A stretch of 64,000 nucleotides of DNA from an uncultured Alphaproteobacteria bacterium (GCA_958295695.1 OY282363.1:2670225-2734224); one strand, 5' to 3'; counted from the stretch's first letter, positions 25,286 through 34,919 are shown. The notes: a model not told the origin generated them from the sequence alone. A program made the numbers and translations.

Positions 25286-26434
25286 CTAACGCCCGATTCG
25301 GGCGGACTTGCGCCCTTCGATACGCGCCCTTCGGCCGCACCCCGGGGTGAGGGGAAGGTTGCACACCCGGCGGGTGTTGCTCCCGATCCGGATGTTCAGG
25401 CACACCCTCGACCCGAGGACCGTCGTGAGCCGGTGCGTCAAGTCCACCCTCACGGTGATCGTGTCGTTGGTCCCGAACGGCGCGACCTTGCCGTAGGTCT
25501 TGTCCGCGCCCGGGTTCGACGTGATCGAGATCGACTCGATCCCCGCGTCGGCGCTCACCTCCAGGGTGAAGACCAAGTCGGCCGTGCGGCCGAAGCTATC
25601 CGTCGCCCGCAGCGTGTAGTTGTTCCGCGTAAACGCGCTGCCATACGATCCCGTGATCGTCCCCGTGGACGCGTTCAGCGTATAGCCCGTCGGCAGCGGC
25701 TGCGCCGACGTCACCGAATAGCTGACGTTGTGCGCGGCGTCCGCGTTCGCCACCCGCGGCAGCCGGTAGTTCACCGACGCGCCCGCGTAGAAGAGGACGG
25801 CCGGGGCCAACACCCCGGAGAAGGTCGGCGCCGGCGTGTCCACCTTGTGGCCGGACTGGGCGCCGAAGCCGTGCAAGTCCGTTGACAGTTCGAACGTCGA
25901 GAAACTGCCGCAGGCCACACCCCTGATGCTGCTCCCGGTGGTGCCGGGGGAGCTCAGCGCGTCCTCGGCGAGGCTCACGCCGTCGGTGTCGCGGTCGCCC
26001 TTTTGCACGACATAGTCGAAATAGAGCCACGTGCCGTCAAAGCCGCTTCCGTAGCGGTTTCGCCGGTTCTCGTAACGCCCGGTGAGCATGCGCGTGACGC
26101 CGCCGATCGTCATCTCGAGCTCGACGGTGCCGACGGTGTGGATCTGGATACAGGTGCCGCTCAGGGTCCGGCCCCACGGGACATACACCGTGATGGTTTC
26201 GCCCGGCAAGTGGGTGTCGCCGGACGCGGGGGAAGTGATGATGCGCGGATTGTCCAGGTGGTGCGGGTGGGTAAGGTTGTGGAGTGCGCTGCCGCCGGTA
26301 TGCGCCGCCGCGTCCGGCGCGGCCGCCAGGAGGGCGAGGCCCAGCAAGGCCGCGGCCCAGAGGCCCCCGCCGGGCGCGCGCGCCGCGCCGCCGCCTCGCG
26401 CGGGGAGGGAAGGGAGACTCTTTATGACATCCAC
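25286..26434 (-). CDS. Secreted Ig-like/cadherin-like surface protein, C-terminally truncated
   Basis: 382 residues. A signal peptide (WAAALLGLALLAAAPDAAA) is followed by a beta-rich module ITSPASGDTHLPGETITVYV...LEMTIGGVTR, a cadherin/Ig-like putative domain (NYRLPRVANADAAHNVSYSV, TGTITGSYGSAFTRNNYTLR), then the beginning of a second module ISITSNPGADKTYGKVAPF...DTITVRVDL. That second module stops abruptly at CNLPLTPGC, after which the frame runs through REP-like element 4 to the stop. So the protein looks like the first part of a longer repeat-built surface protein. GTG 26434 is the only reasonable start; its ribosome site is weak. Probably exported; function unknown. Confidence 0.7.
   Translation of the reverse strand: MDVIKSLPSLPARGGGAARAPGGGLWAAALLGLALLAAAPDAAAHTGGSALHNLTHPHHLDNPRIITSPASGDTHLPGETITVYVPWGRTLSGTCIQIHTVGTVELEMTIGGVTRMLTGRYENRRNRYGSGFDGTWLYFDYVVQKGDRDTDGVSLAEDALSSPGTTGSSIRGVACGSFSTFELSTDLHGFGAQSGHKVDTPAPTFSGVLAPAVLFYAGASVNYRLPRVANADAAHNVSYSVTSAQPLPTGYTLNASTGTITGSYGSAFTRNNYTLRATDSFGRTADLVFTLEVSADAGIESISITSNPGADKTYGKVAPFGTNDTITVRVDLTHRLTTVLGSRVCLNIRIGSNTRRVCNLPLTPGCGRRARIEGRKSARIGR
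25311..25358 (+). repeat. REP-like element 4 inside the 3' end of the surface-protein frame
   Basis: CCCTTCGATACGCGCCC begins at 25313 and CCCCGGGGTGAGGGGA closes it, the complete two-ended form. It is the reverse-orientation counterpart of element 1 (9484). It supplies the last codons and probable truncation point of the surface protein, between convergent genes. Confidence 0.6.
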
Positions 26435-26499
26435 CCGTCGCTCATGGACGCCGCCCAGCCGCGCTTACGCACCCGATCCATCGCTCGCCACGGCCGCCC

Positions 26500-26611
26500 G
26501 GCCGCATCGACCGCGCCGCCGGTGATCCTGGAGATGCTTGAGAAGACCCCGAGGATCGAGAGGCTGTTCGCGGACGGCGGTTATGCGGGATCGAAGCTGG
26601 GTCGGGTGTGA
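26500..26611 (+). mobile_element. Remnant of an IS5-type transposase
   Basis: The translated segment ILEMLEKTPRIERLFADGGYAGSKLGRV, ending in a stop at 26611, matches the DDE-domain block of IS4/IS5 transposases, in which FADGGYAG carries a catalytic Asp. No other part of the transposase and no terminal inverted repeats are visible, so this is a fragment. Confidence 0.6.
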
Positions 26612-26685
26612 CGCATGAATCAGGGCCGGGAACATTTGAGCATCGTGACGTCATTCGGGAGCGATGCCGCCGCGTTGGTGGCGGC

Positions 26686-26958
26686 ATGACGCCGGGGGCA
26701 TTCATCGCCAAGTGGCGGGCGTCGGCGTTGAAAGAGCGCTTGGCTCCGCGGGAGCACTTCATCGACCTGTGCCGGCTGCTCGGCGAGCCGACGCCGGCGG
26801 AGGCGGATCCGACCGGTGCGGCCTATTACTTCGAGCGCGGCGCGCGCAAGGACACGGGCGGCGACGGCTGGACCGACGTGTGGAAGCGCCACTGCTTCGC
26901 CTGGGAGTGCAAGGGCAAGAACACCGACCTTGACGCGGCGTTCAACCAGCTCCGGTAG
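26686..26958 (+). pseudogene. N-terminal stub of a type IIL (MmeI-like) restriction-modification methyltransferase
   Basis: 90 residues beginning MTPGAFIAKWRASALKERLA, with EHFIDLCRLLGEPTPAEADP, YYFERGARKDTGGDGWTDVW and FAWECKGKNTDLDAAFNQL. These are the opening blocks of large class I SAM-dependent methyltransferases fused to nucleases, including the E-x-K nuclease-like core (WECKGK). The full proteins are around 900-1100 residues; here the frame ends at 26958 with unrelated sequence after it. It lies between two transposase remnants. Confidence 0.75.
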
Positions 26959-27170
26959 TCGGAAGCGTATACCCGGCCTCTCCGGGCGGAAGGCGATTGT
27001 GAACCGAATGGCGAAGGAGCACGGCTTACGGGCTTGTGCACAGGCGTTTTCGCTATCCACCGCATCGTAGGAGAAGGAATGTGCCAATTGACGGCATTCA
27101 TCGCGCCACGCCCACGATGAGCGAAGGCAAGGCCGAAATTCGCCGAACGTCTTTGAATTCGAACCCCGCA
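26959..27170. other. Non-coding spacer between remnants
   Basis: About 210 bp with no frame that resembles a protein family and no clear repeat. It separates the methyltransferase stub from the IS481-like remnant. Confidence 0.4.
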
Positions 27171-27685
27171 CGGGATCATGGGCGGTGCGCTGCTTGATGG
27201 CGGGTCGGCCGGGGTGGGGCAAGACGGCGGGGGTGTCGAGTTGGACGATCTCGCCGGGACTCGTGGGCTTGCGGCCCCTGGGCAGGCGTCTGGCGTGCGG
27301 CCTGAGGCGCCGGGCGGCGCGCGGCCCGTTGCGGCGCAAGCTCGGGACCGGGGTGACCGCGCCGCGCTCCATCAGGGTCTTGAGGATGCGGCCCGTGGTG
27401 TTCTCGCTTGCCGCGCGCCCGTGGCGTCGGAGCAGGACGGCGATCCTGGCCTTGCCCTACATCGGGTAGTCCCGACGCAATGCCTTGACCGTCGCGACCA
27501 GGGCGGGCGTCCATCGGCGGCGGCGCTCAACCCCCGGCGCCGGGCGCCGCGCCAACGGCGGACGGCATCGCGTCTTGACGCCGCTTCGCTATGCTCCGCG
27601 TCGCAAGGACGCGACGCCAGGGCGGTTCCTCGTGTAATCCGTCGCGGCAGGCCGAAGGTCCGCATGGGGGGCTCCTTCACGCCGC
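27171..27685 (-). mobile_element. Decayed IS481-like transposase/integrase
   Basis: Minus-strand translation gives RDAVRRWRGARR, then RRDYPM-stop-GKARIAVLLRRHG, SENTTGRILKTLMERGAVTP, and RPHARRLPRGRKPTSPGEIVQLDT followed by GRPAIKQRTAHDPV. This is the order of an IS481-type protein, helix-turn-helix then rve core. A TAG replaces the Trp of the usual YPMWGK, the N-terminal part is in another frame, and the catalytic core is cut off after the first Asp block. The element is inactive. Confidence 0.7.
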
Positions 27686-27889
27686 TTGTTCAGCGCCAAC
27701 AGCGTCGGAGACCCCCACCCCTACATCAAGGGCCGCGTCTCACATCTGTCTGAACCAGGACAGCGCATGGTCCGCCCGCCGCCGTGGGGGAGGTGGCGCC
27801 GGCACGCGGCCTCGGGGTATTGGGCCGGTGCGCCGGCGATGCGCGCAGGGGCATTCTCCATAGCGCCGCGGGCCTCTATAAACGCCGTG

Positions 27890-28789
27890 ATGTTCGTCCA
27901 CGCCTTTCGCCTCGCGAGCGCCTTCACACGGCCGGTGGTGATTTCGACCCGTACCGCGCGCGGGGATTGCCGCAGCGTCGTGGCCGCCTGCACGGTCGTC
28001 AACCGCGACGGCTGGGTGCTGACCGCGGCGCACGTTCTCGACCTGCTCCGCCGCTTCGAGGACGAGGCGGGCCGCTTCCGCGCCTACCGCGCGGAAGCGC
28101 GCGACCTGGAGCAGGCGACGGCTTCCTTCGACAAGGCGCGCAAGCGCAAGCTGCGCCATATCGACATCCCTCCGCCGGACTCGGCGCGCGACTGCTCGGC
28201 CTGGTGGGGGACGGACGGCGCGGTGCTGAGGGATGTGCGCCTGATGCCGGCCTCCGATCTGGCGTTGGGACGGCTGGAGCCGTTCGACCCGGCGGGCGTC
28301 GCGCATTATCCCGCGTTCAAGGCGCCCGACGCGGACTACGCGCCGGGCCGCAGCCTGTGCCGGCTCGGCTTTTCGTTCCACGAGATCGCGCCCGCCTGGG
28401 ACGAGGCGCGGGGCGCGTTCGTCCTGCCGCCGGAGGCGTTCCCGATCCCGCTTTTCCCGATCGAGGGGATGCTGACGCGGTTCCTGTCGGCGCCGCCGCC
28501 CGGGACGGACGCCGCCGACGGAAACGCCGCGCCGGGAAAGTACATCGAGACCTCGTCGCCGGGCCTCCAGGGGCAGAGCGGAGGGCCGGTGTTCGACGTC
28601 GGCGGCGCGGTCTGGGCGATCCAGTCGCATACGCGCCACCTGCCGCTTGGCTTCCGCCCGCGCCCCGCGGGGCAACCGAAAGGGCCGGTGGCGCACCAGT
28701 TTCTCAACGTGGGCGTGGGCGTCCACGCGGAATCCATCCTGGCGCTTCTCGACGAGGCCGGCGTCGCCTACGCGCGCGCGGCGGGCTGA
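27890..28789 (+). CDS. Trypsin-like serine protease domain protein
   Basis: 299 residues with a chymotrypsin-fold peptidase pattern. Histidine in NRDGWVLTAAHVLDLL (about residue 46), a candidate Asp in MPASDLALGRLEPF (about 124), and Ser in SSPGLQGQSGGPVFD (about 230). The spacing between His and Asp is enlarged by about 60 residues rich in charged helix-forming sequence (RRFEDEAGRFRAYRAEARDL). No signal peptide is evident, so it may be cytoplasmic. ATG 27890 is preferred; GTG 27887 is adjacent. It sits between mobile-element remnants and toxin fragments, with no obvious partner gene. Confidence 0.78.
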   Translation: MFVHAFRLASAFTRPVVISTRTARGDCRSVVAACTVVNRDGWVLTAAHVLDLLRRFEDEAGRFRAYRAEARDLEQATASFDKARKRKLRHIDIPPPDSARDCSAWWGTDGAVLRDVRLMPASDLALGRLEPFDPAGVAHYPAFKAPDADYAPGRSLCRLGFSFHEIAPAWDEARGAFVLPPEAFPIPLFPIEGMLTRFLSAPPPGTDAADGNAAPGKYIETSSPGLQGQSGGPVFDVGGAVWAIQSHTRHLPLGFRPRPAGQPKGPVAHQFLNVGVGVHAESILALLDEAGVAYARAAG

Positions 28790-28845
28790 GCCCGTCCGGG
28801 AACCTTCCGGCGCCGACGCGGTCGCGGCGGAGGGTCGCGTGGAGA

Positions 28846-29067
28846 TAGTCCCGCCGCTCGTCGTTCGCCTCGGGGTTGCCGGAGCGCCGCATGATCTTTT
28901 CCGAATACTGGTTCAATGCGTTCCATCCCGTGCATTTCCCTGAAATCCTGGAGGATGGATTGCGGATCCGGATCGCCGCGGCCCAGGAGATCGAGATCGC
29001 GCGAACTACGAAACGGCTCGTCGAACCAGACCATCAGCAGCATGACGCCCTTGAGAACGACCTGCTG
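28846..29067 (-). pseudogene. Fragment of an AbiEii-type nucleotidyltransferase toxin
   Basis: On the minus strand the translation reads QQVVLKGVMLLMVWFDEPFR, then SSRDLDLLGRGDPDPQSILQ and DFREMHGMERI. This matches the start of AbiEii/AbiGii nucleotidyltransferases (LKGG..L..WF..RPTRDLDLLG). Everything after the first 70 or so residues and the true N-terminus are missing. The fragment is antisense to the 5' part of the VapC-like frame. Confidence 0.55.
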
Positions 29068-29481
29068 GATACCAATGTCGTCCCGGAACTCCGCCGTCCC
29101 AGGCCTCACAGGGGAGTATTGAACTGGATCGGGGACGTTCCCGCGGACCGGCTGTTCCTGTCCGCGGTCACGGTCGGCGAGATCCAGGCCGGGATCGAGA
29201 TCGCGCGCGAGCGGGACGCGGCGAAGGCGGAGAAACTGGAAACCCGGCTCGACCGGGTCGTTTCCGGCTACGGCGTCCTGCCGATGGACGCGCCCGCCTT
29301 TCGGGAGTGGGCGCGTCTCAAGCATGGCAAGTCGGATACCCCGATCGAGGACGCCATGATCGCGGCCACGGCGAGAGTGCGCCGATTGACGGTGGCGACG
29401 AGGAACGTTCGCGACTTCCCTTGTGACGTCGCCCCCTTCACGGGGGGCGGATTGAAGCCATCGCCGCGAGCCCTGGCCTGA
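28876..29481 (+). CDS. VapC-like PIN-domain toxin with disrupted 5' end
   Basis: From about 29062 the frame encodes a near-complete PIN domain: LLDTNVVPELRRPRPHRGVL, SAVTVGEIQAGIEIARERDA, MDAPAFREWARLKHGKSDTP, IEDAMIAATARVRRLTVATR and NVRDF, with the acidic residues Asp, Glu, Asp in place. Family members start just before LLDTN; here no ATG/GTG/TTG start exists at that point, and the frame continues into 62 unrelated residues that are antisense to the AbiEii fragment. It may be a pseudogene or be translated as an extended protein from 28876 or 28891. No VapB antitoxin is visible. Confidence 0.6.
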   Translation: MPERRMIFSEYWFNAFHPVHFPEILEDGLRIRIAAAQEIEIARTTKRLVEPDHQQHDALENDLLDTNVVPELRRPRPHRGVLNWIGDVPADRLFLSAVTVGEIQAGIEIARERDAAKAEKLETRLDRVVSGYGVLPMDAPAFREWARLKHGKSDTPIEDAMIAATARVRRLTVATRNVRDFPCDVAPFTGGGLKPSPRALA

Positions 29482-29561
29482 CGATCCTGACGCGCGATCC
29501 GCGCCATTTCACGCCCCTCGGCGTGCGGGCGATGGACCCTTTCGACACGCCGCCCGACTGA
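29451..29561 (+). pseudogene. C-terminal fragment of a second PIN-domain toxin
   Basis: A different frame from the VapC-like gene reads IEAIAASPGLTILTRDPRHF, then TPLGVRAMDPFDTPPD and stop. This is the typical ending of VapC proteins (IAxxGLTLLTRxxRHFxPLGV..DPF). It overlaps and extends past the first VapC C-terminus, so two toxin genes have been fused at this spot by deletion. Confidence 0.6.
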
Positions 29562-29584
29562 TCGAGCCCGCCGCGGCCGTCCGA

Positions 29585-30451
29585 TCAGGCGGCGCGCGCC
29601 TCCTCCCGGCCCTCGCCGAAACGGGCCTGCTCCCAGCCCAGGATCGCCCGCTTGCGCTCGGCCCCCCAGGCGTAGTTGTGGAACGGCCCGGTCTTCCTGA
29701 TGACGCGGTGGCACGGGACGAGGAAGGCGACCGGGTTCCTCGCCACGGCCGAGGCGGTCGCGCGCGCGGCGCGTTCGTCGCCGCAGCGGCGGGCGAGATC
29801 CCGGTAGGAGATCACGGCGGCGGGCGGCACGCGCATCAGGGCTTCCCAGACGCGAATCTGGAAGTTCGTGCCGCGCAGGTGGAGCGGAACCGGTCCGCCG
29901 CCGCCGCCGAAGATGCGTCCCGCCTCGGCGCGCGTCGCGCGCCGGTCGGCCACCAGATCCGCGCGCGGCCAACGCGCGGCCAGCCGGTCGACGAACCACG
30001 ACTCGTCCCCGGCCTCCCGCGGCGCGAAGGCGAGCATGCAGAGTCCGCGCTCCGTCACGGCCAGTCCGGCGCGGCCGAAGGGCGAATCGTGGAGGCCGTG
30101 GCGGATCGTCAGGCCGTCGCCGCCGCGGCGCACGTCGCCCGGCGTGACGGCCTCGGTGACGACGAACAGGTCGTGCAGGCGCGAGGGTCCCGAAAGGCCC
30201 GCGTCGAACGCGGCGTCGAGCACCGGCATGGAACGCTCCAACAATCCGCGGGCGTGGTCGACCGTGAGGAATTGCAGGAAGCGCTTCGGGCTGATCCCGG
30301 CCCAGCGCCGGAACAGGCGCTGGAAGTGCCAGGGGCTCAGGCCCACCCGCGCGGCCAGAGCCTCGAGGTCCGGCTGGTCCCGGAAGTTCTCGTCGAGATA
30401 ACGGATCGTCTGCTCGACCCGGGCGTAGTCGCCGACTCGCGTGCTGGTCAT
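29585..30451 (-). CDS. Ada-like AraC regulator / O6-methylguanine-DNA methyltransferase
   Basis: 288 residues. N-terminal AraC helix-turn-helix (LEALAARVGLSPWHFQRLFR, then WAGISPKRFLQFL), a middle Ada-like linker (RHGLHDSPFGRAGLAVTERG), and a C-terminal methyltransferase domain with the acceptor motif VPCHRVIRKTG (Cys near residue 246) and the preceding YRDLARRCG. It repairs O6-alkylguanine by irreversible transfer to its own Cys. The zinc-binding N-terminal Ada domain, which senses methylphosphotriesters, is missing, as is common in this shorter form. It is monocistronic and lies next to the conserved glmM block. Confidence 0.92.
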   Translation of the reverse strand: MTSTRVGDYARVEQTIRYLDENFRDQPDLEALAARVGLSPWHFQRLFRRWAGISPKRFLQFLTVDHARGLLERSMPVLDAAFDAGLSGPSRLHDLFVVTEAVTPGDVRRGGDGLTIRHGLHDSPFGRAGLAVTERGLCMLAFAPREAGDESWFVDRLAARWPRADLVADRRATRAEAGRIFGGGGGPVPLHLRGTNFQIRVWEALMRVPPAAVISYRDLARRCGDERAARATASAVARNPVAFLVPCHRVIRKTGPFHNYAWGAERKRAILGWEQARFGEGREEARAA

Positions 30452-30559
30452 GTCGTCCTCCGACTCGTGCGTCCCGTCGCACTCGACCCTGGGCGCGGCG
30501 AAGCCGCGACACCACCCGGTTCTTGCGCCGCTCCGTCCGGGCGACCCGCGCCGCCCGCC

Positions 30560-31906
30560 TCAGACCGCCGACTTCCGGATGGCCTCTTCCAAGTCGGCGA
30601 CGACGGCGCTCGCGAGGCCGGCGTCGCCGTGCTCGGCCATGATGCGGATCAGGGGCTCCGTGCCCGACTTGCGGACCACGAGCCTGCCCTCCCCGCCCAG
30701 CCGCTCTTCCGCCGCCTCCAGCGCCGATTTCACCGCTGCGTCCTCCAGCGGCCGGCCGCCGCCGCAGCGCACGTTCCCGTGCGTCTGTGGCGTCGGCTCG
30801 AACTGGCGGCCCAACTCGCTCATGGGCCGGCCGCGCTCGACGAGCACGGCGAGCACCCGCAGCGCGGCCAGGAGGCCGTCGCCGGTCGTGGCGTGGTCGG
30901 AGAAGACAATGTGGCCGGACGGCTCGCCGCCCATGTTGAACCCCTTCTCGCGCATCCGTTCGACGACATGGCGGTCGCCGACCCCGGTGCGCTCCAACAC
31001 GAGGCCGCGGGCCTCCAGGAAGCGCTGGAAACCGAGGTTCGACATCACCGTCCCCACGACGCCGCCGCCGCGCAGGCCGCCGCGCTCGTGAAGCCAGCCG
31101 CCGACGAGCGCCATGATCTGGTCCCCGTCGACGAGGCGGCCGGTTTCGTCGGCGACGATCACGCGGTCGGCGTCGCCGTCGAGCGCGATCCCGAGGTGGG
31201 CGCCATGGGCGCGGACCGCTTCCCGCATGGCGCCGGGCGCGGTCGAGCCGCAGCCTCTGTTGATGTTGACGCCGTTCGGTTCGACCCCGATGGGAACCAC
31301 CTCGGCCCCGAGCTCCCAGAGCGCCTCCGGCGCCACGCGATAGGCCGCGCCGTTGGCCGCGTCGACCACGATCTTCAGGCCGTCGAGCCGCAGGTTGCGC
31401 GGGTAGGCGTTCTTGCAGAACTCGGAGTAGCGCCCCAGCGCGCCCTGCAGCCGCCTGACCTGGCCGAGACGGGAGGATTGCGACCGCATCCCGTCGAGCT
31501 CGCCGTCCACGAGCGCCTCGATCGCCGTCTCGGCCTCGTCGGAGAGCTTGTAGCCGTCGGGCCCGAAGAGCTTGATGCCGTTGTCGGTATAAGCGTTGTG
31601 CGAGGCCGAGATCATCACGCCCAGGTCGGCGCGCATCGACCGCGTCAGGGTGGCCACGCCCGGGGTGGGGATGGGCCCCAGAAGCAGGACCTCCATGCCG
31701 ACCGACACAAGGCCGGCGGCCAGCGCGTGCTCGAACATGTAGCAGGACAGCCGTGTATCCTTGCCGATCACGACCCGGTGGGCGCCGTCGCGGCCCCGGA
31801 TATGGACGCCCGCCGCCATGCCGACCCGGAGCGCCGTGTCGGCCGTCATGGGAGGCTCGTTCGCCCGCCCGCGGATGCCGTCGGTTCCGAAGTAACGTCG
31901 GCTCAC
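30560..31906 (-). CDS. glmM: Phosphoglucosamine mutase
   Basis: 448 residues. It converts glucosamine-6-phosphate to glucosamine-1-phosphate for peptidoglycan and LPS precursors. Seen: [18 protein letters not shown] at the N-terminus, active-site phosphoserine loop [15 protein letters not shown] (Ser near 99), metal loop ALDGDADR, and the sugar/phosphate loops GGEPSGHI and [13 protein letters not shown] 31906 is the start: GGAGGGGG precedes it and its GTGA overlaps the folP stop. It is the last gene of the tilS-ftsH-folP-glmM chain. Confidence 0.97.
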   Translation of the reverse strand: MSRRYFGTDGIRGRANEPPMTADTALRVGMAAGVHIRGRDGAHRVVIGKDTRLSCYMFEHALAAGLVSVGMEVLLLGPIPTPGVATLTRSMRADLGVMISASHNAYTDNGIKLFGPDGYKLSDEAETAIEALVDGELDGMRSQSSRLGQVRRLQGALGRYSEFCKNAYPRNLRLDGLKIVVDAANGAAYRVAPEALWELGAEVVPIGVEPNGVNINRGCGSTAPGAMREAVRAHGAHLGIALDGDADRVIVADETGRLVDGDQIMALVGGWLHERGGLRGGGVVGTVMSNLGFQRFLEARGLVLERTGVGDRHVVERMREKGFNMGGEPSGHIVFSDHATTGDGLLAALRVLAVLVERGRPMSELGRQFEPTPQTHGNVRCGGGRPLEDAAVKSALEAAEERLGGEGRLVVRKSGTEPLIRIMAEHGDAGLASAVVADLEEAIRKSAV

Positions 31907-33000
31907 GCCCCCTCCATGCCTCCGATCGCCCGCCACACGGCGAGCGCCTGCGCCGTCTCGCCGACATCGTGGACGCGCAGGATCCGCGCTCCGGCGCGGG
32001 CGCCGGCCAGCGCCGCCGCGATGCTGCCGCCCGCCCGACGCGACGCGACGGTCTCGCCGGAGAGCTTGCCGATGAAGCTCTTGCGCGACGCGCCCAGAAG
32101 GATGGGGCAGCCGAGGCCGTGGAACAACGGCAGATCGCGCAGGAGGATCAGATTATGCTCCAGCGTCTTGCCGAACCCGATGCCGGGATCGACCGCGATC
32201 TTCTCGCGCGCGATCCCGGCCGCGAGGCAGGCGGCGATGCGGGCCTCGAGGAAGTCGAAGATATCGAGGCTCACATGGTCGTAGACCGGATCGTCCTGCA
32301 TGGTCTTCGGATCGGACAGCGCGTGCATGAGGACCGCGGGCGCGCCGCGCTCGGCGACGAGCGCCATGGACCCGGGATCGTGGGCCAGCGCGCTGACGTC
32401 GTTGACCATGGACGCGCCGGCGTCGAGAGCCGCCGCCATGACCTCCGCCTTGCGGCTGTCGATCGAGATGGCCTCGGCGCATCCCGCGAGCCACTCGATG
32501 GCCGGAATCACGCGGCGGAGCTCCTCGTCGACGGGCACGGGATCGGAGCCCGGCCGGGTCGATTCGCCGCCGATATCGAGAATCGCGGCCCCCGCCTCCG
32601 CCATGGCGAGGCCGCGCCGCCGGGCGTCCTCGGCGGCGAAGGCCAGACCGCCGTCGGAGAAGCTGTCGGGCGTGACGTTGACGATGCCCATGACGTGGCA
32701 GGCGCCCATGTCGAGCCCGGCTATCGGGGGATGTCTCCGCGCGATCCGTCCGAACAGGCCCTCGACCCTCCGCGCATGGCGGTCGTCGAGGGACCCGGCC
32801 CAGGCCCTCACCGTATTCGAATCGGCTTCGGCCGTCTCGACCCGGTCCCGCGACCGGAGCAGGACTTCGAACCGCGGCGAGGCCGACATCCGGGGCGACG
32901 CCGGCCATGGGCCGGACAGCGGCTTGACGTAGATCGTCGCGCCGGCGGGAACGTTCGAAGGAAGGCCGTCGAGCCCGCGAACGGGCAGGCGCGTGGTCAA
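31903..33000 (-). CDS. folP: Dihydropteroate synthase
   Basis: 365 residues. It condenses p-aminobenzoate with dihydropterin pyrophosphate in folate synthesis. Motifs: [71 protein letters not shown]. About 95 residues precede the core, as in other alphaproteobacterial FolP proteins. The start is taken as TTG 33000, whose TTGA overlaps the ftsH stop; there is no strong Shine-Dalgarno, so coupling to FtsH translation is likely. An internal ATG (MSASPRF) cannot be excluded. Confidence 0.92.
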   Translation of the reverse strand: MTTRLPVRGLDGLPSNVPAGATIYVKPLSGPWPASPRMSASPRFEVLLRSRDRVETAEADSNTVRAWAGSLDDRHARRVEGLFGRIARRHPPIAGLDMGACHVMGIVNVTPDSFSDGGLAFAAEDARRRGLAMAEAGAAILDIGGESTRPGSDPVPVDEELRRVIPAIEWLAGCAEAISIDSRKAEVMAAALDAGASMVNDVSALAHDPGSMALVAERGAPAVLMHALSDPKTMQDDPVYDHVSLDIFDFLEARIAACLAAGIAREKIAVDPGIGFGKTLEHNLILLRDLPLFHGLGCPILLGASRKSFIGKLSGETVASRRAGGSIAAALAGARAGARILRVHDVGETAQALAVWRAIGGMEGA

Positions 33001-34919
33001 CTGCCCGGCTGCGGTTCGGGCGAAGCGCCGCCGGGGGCCTCGCCCTTGCCTTCCGTGGTGGGCACCGACGAGCCTTGGCGCGGCGGAGCCGGTCGTTCCG
33101 CGTCGCCTTGGTCGCGCGAGATGGATTCCCCCGCGATCGCGCGGCGCACTTCGTCGGCGTTCAGCGTCTCGTGCTCCAGCAGGGCCTGGGCCAGCAGCTC
33201 GAGATCGTCGGCGTGTTCGGCGAGAATCCCGCGCGCCGTGTTCTCGGCCTCGTCGATCAACCTGCGGATTTCGGAATCGATCGTGGCGGCGGTCGAGTCC
33301 GAGATGTTCTTGCGCTGCGTCACCGAGTGGCCGAGAAAGACCTCCTCCTCGTTGTCGCCGTAGAGCAGCGGTCCCAGCCTGTCGGAGAAACCGAACTGGG
33401 TGACCATGCGGCGCGCCAGATCCGTGGCGACCTTGATGTCGTTGCCGGCGCCCGTCGTGACGTTCTCCTTGCCGAAGACCATCTCCTCGGCGACGCGGCC
33501 GCCGAACAGGCTCGCGATCTTGGCCTTGAGCTCGCGCTCGGAGATGCTGAGCTTGTCGCGCTCGGGCAGGTACATCGTCAGGCCCAGCGCACGGCCGCGC
33601 GGGATGATCGTCACCTTGTGAAGCGGCTCGTGGCCCGGCGCATGGAGCATGACAATGGCGTGCCCGCCCTCGTGATAGGCGGTGAGCTTCTTCTCGTCCT
33701 CGGTCATGACCATGGAGCGCCGTTCGGCTCCCATCATGACCTTGTCCTTGGCGTCCTCCAGCTCCTTCATGGTGACGACGCGCTTGCCGCGGCGGGCGGC
33801 CAGAAGCGCGGCCTCGTTCACGAGGTTGGCGAGGTCCGCGCCCGAGAAGCCCGGGGTGCCGCGCGCGATCGTCTTGAGCACGACATCGGCGCCGATCGGC
33901 ACCTTGCGGGTATGCACCTTCAGAATCTTCTCGCGGCCGAGGATGTCGGGGTTCGGCACCACGACCTGACGGTCGAAACGGCCCGGACGCAGGAGCGCGG
34001 GGTCGAGCACGTCCGGTCGGTTCGTCGCGGCGATCAGGATGATGCCCTCGTTGGCCTCGAAGCCGTCCATCTCGACGAGAAGCTGGTTCAGCGTCTGCTC
34101 GCGCTCGTCGTTGCCGCCGCCCAAGCCCGCGCCGCGGTGGCGCCCCACCGCGTCGATCTCGTCGACGAAGATGATGCACGGCGCGTTCTTCTTGGCTTGG
34201 TCGAACATGTCGCGCACGCGGCTCGCGCCGACGCCCACGAACATCTCGACGAAATCCGAGCCCGAGATGGTGTAGAACGGCACGTTCGCCTCGCCCGCGA
34301 TGGCGCGCGCGAGAAGCGTCTTGCCGGTGCCCGGAGGTCCGACCAGGAGCACGCCTCTGGGAATCTTGCCGCCGAGACGCTGGAACTTCTGGGGATTCTT
34401 CAGGTATTCGACGATCTCCTCCAACTCGTCCTTGGCCTCGTCGATCCCCGCCACGTCCTCGAAGGTCACGCGGCCCTGTTTCTCGGCCAGCAGCTTGGCC
34501 TTGGAGCGGCCGAATCCCATGGCCTTGCCGCCGCCCGCCTGCATCTGGCGCATGAAGAAGATCCAGACCCCGATGAGAAGGAGCATCGGGAACCACGACA
34601 GCAGCACGCCGAAGATCGAGGGCATCCCTTCGTCGCTCGGAGACGCGGAGATCGTGACCTGGTTCTCTTCCAGGAACGGGATGAGGTTCGGATCGTCGGG
34701 CGCGTAGGTGGTGAAACTCGAAGCGCCGCCTCGCTGATGGCCCGTGATCCGGCTGCCTTGGATCTCGACGTTCGACACCTGCCCCGTCGCCACGAGGTCG
34801 AGGAAGTCGGAATAGGCGATGTCGTCGGGCTGGCCCTCGCCGGGCAGCATCTGGAACAGCACGACCACCAGAAGGCCGATCACCGCCCACAGCGCCAGAT
34901 TGCGTCCGAAGTTGCTCAA
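32997..34919 (-). CDS. ftsH: ATP-dependent zinc metalloprotease FtsH
   Basis: 640 residues, membrane-bound AAA protease that degrades misfolded membrane proteins and LpxC-type regulators. Two N-terminal transmembrane segments ([18 protein letters not shown] and [12 protein letters not shown]), AAA module with GPPGTGKT and DEID, SRH arginine region, and the zinc site HEGGH with the downstream acidic ligand. The start is TTG 34919, overlapping the tilS stop as TTGA; it gives the family N-terminus [10 protein letters not shown]. The C-terminus is a disordered Pro/Gly/Glu tail. Confidence 0.97.
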   Translation of the reverse strand: MSNFGRNLALWAVIGLLVVVLFQMLPGEGQPDDIAYSDFLDLVATGQVSNVEIQGSRITGHQRGGASSFTTYAPDDPNLIPFLEENQVTISASPSDEGMPSIFGVLLSWFPMLLLIGVWIFFMRQMQAGGGKAMGFGRSKAKLLAEKQGRVTFEDVAGIDEAKDELEEIVEYLKNPQKFQRLGGKIPRGVLLVGPPGTGKTLLARAIAGEANVPFYTISGSDFVEMFVGVGASRVRDMFDQAKKNAPCIIFVDEIDAVGRHRGAGLGGGNDEREQTLNQLLVEMDGFEANEGIILIAATNRPDVLDPALLRPGRFDRQVVVPNPDILGREKILKVHTRKVPIGADVVLKTIARGTPGFSGADLANLVNEAALLAARRGKRVVTMKELEDAKDKVMMGAERRSMVMTEDEKKLTAYHEGGHAIVMLHAPGHEPLHKVTIIPRGRALGLTMYLPERDKLSISERELKAKIASLFGGRVAEEMVFGKENVTTGAGNDIKVATDLARRMVTQFGFSDRLGPLLYGDNEEEVFLGHSVTQRKNISDSTAATIDSEIRRLIDEAENTARGILAEHADDLELLAQALLEHETLNADEVRRAIAGESISRDQGDAERPAPPRQGSSVPTTEGKGEAPGGASPEPQPGS

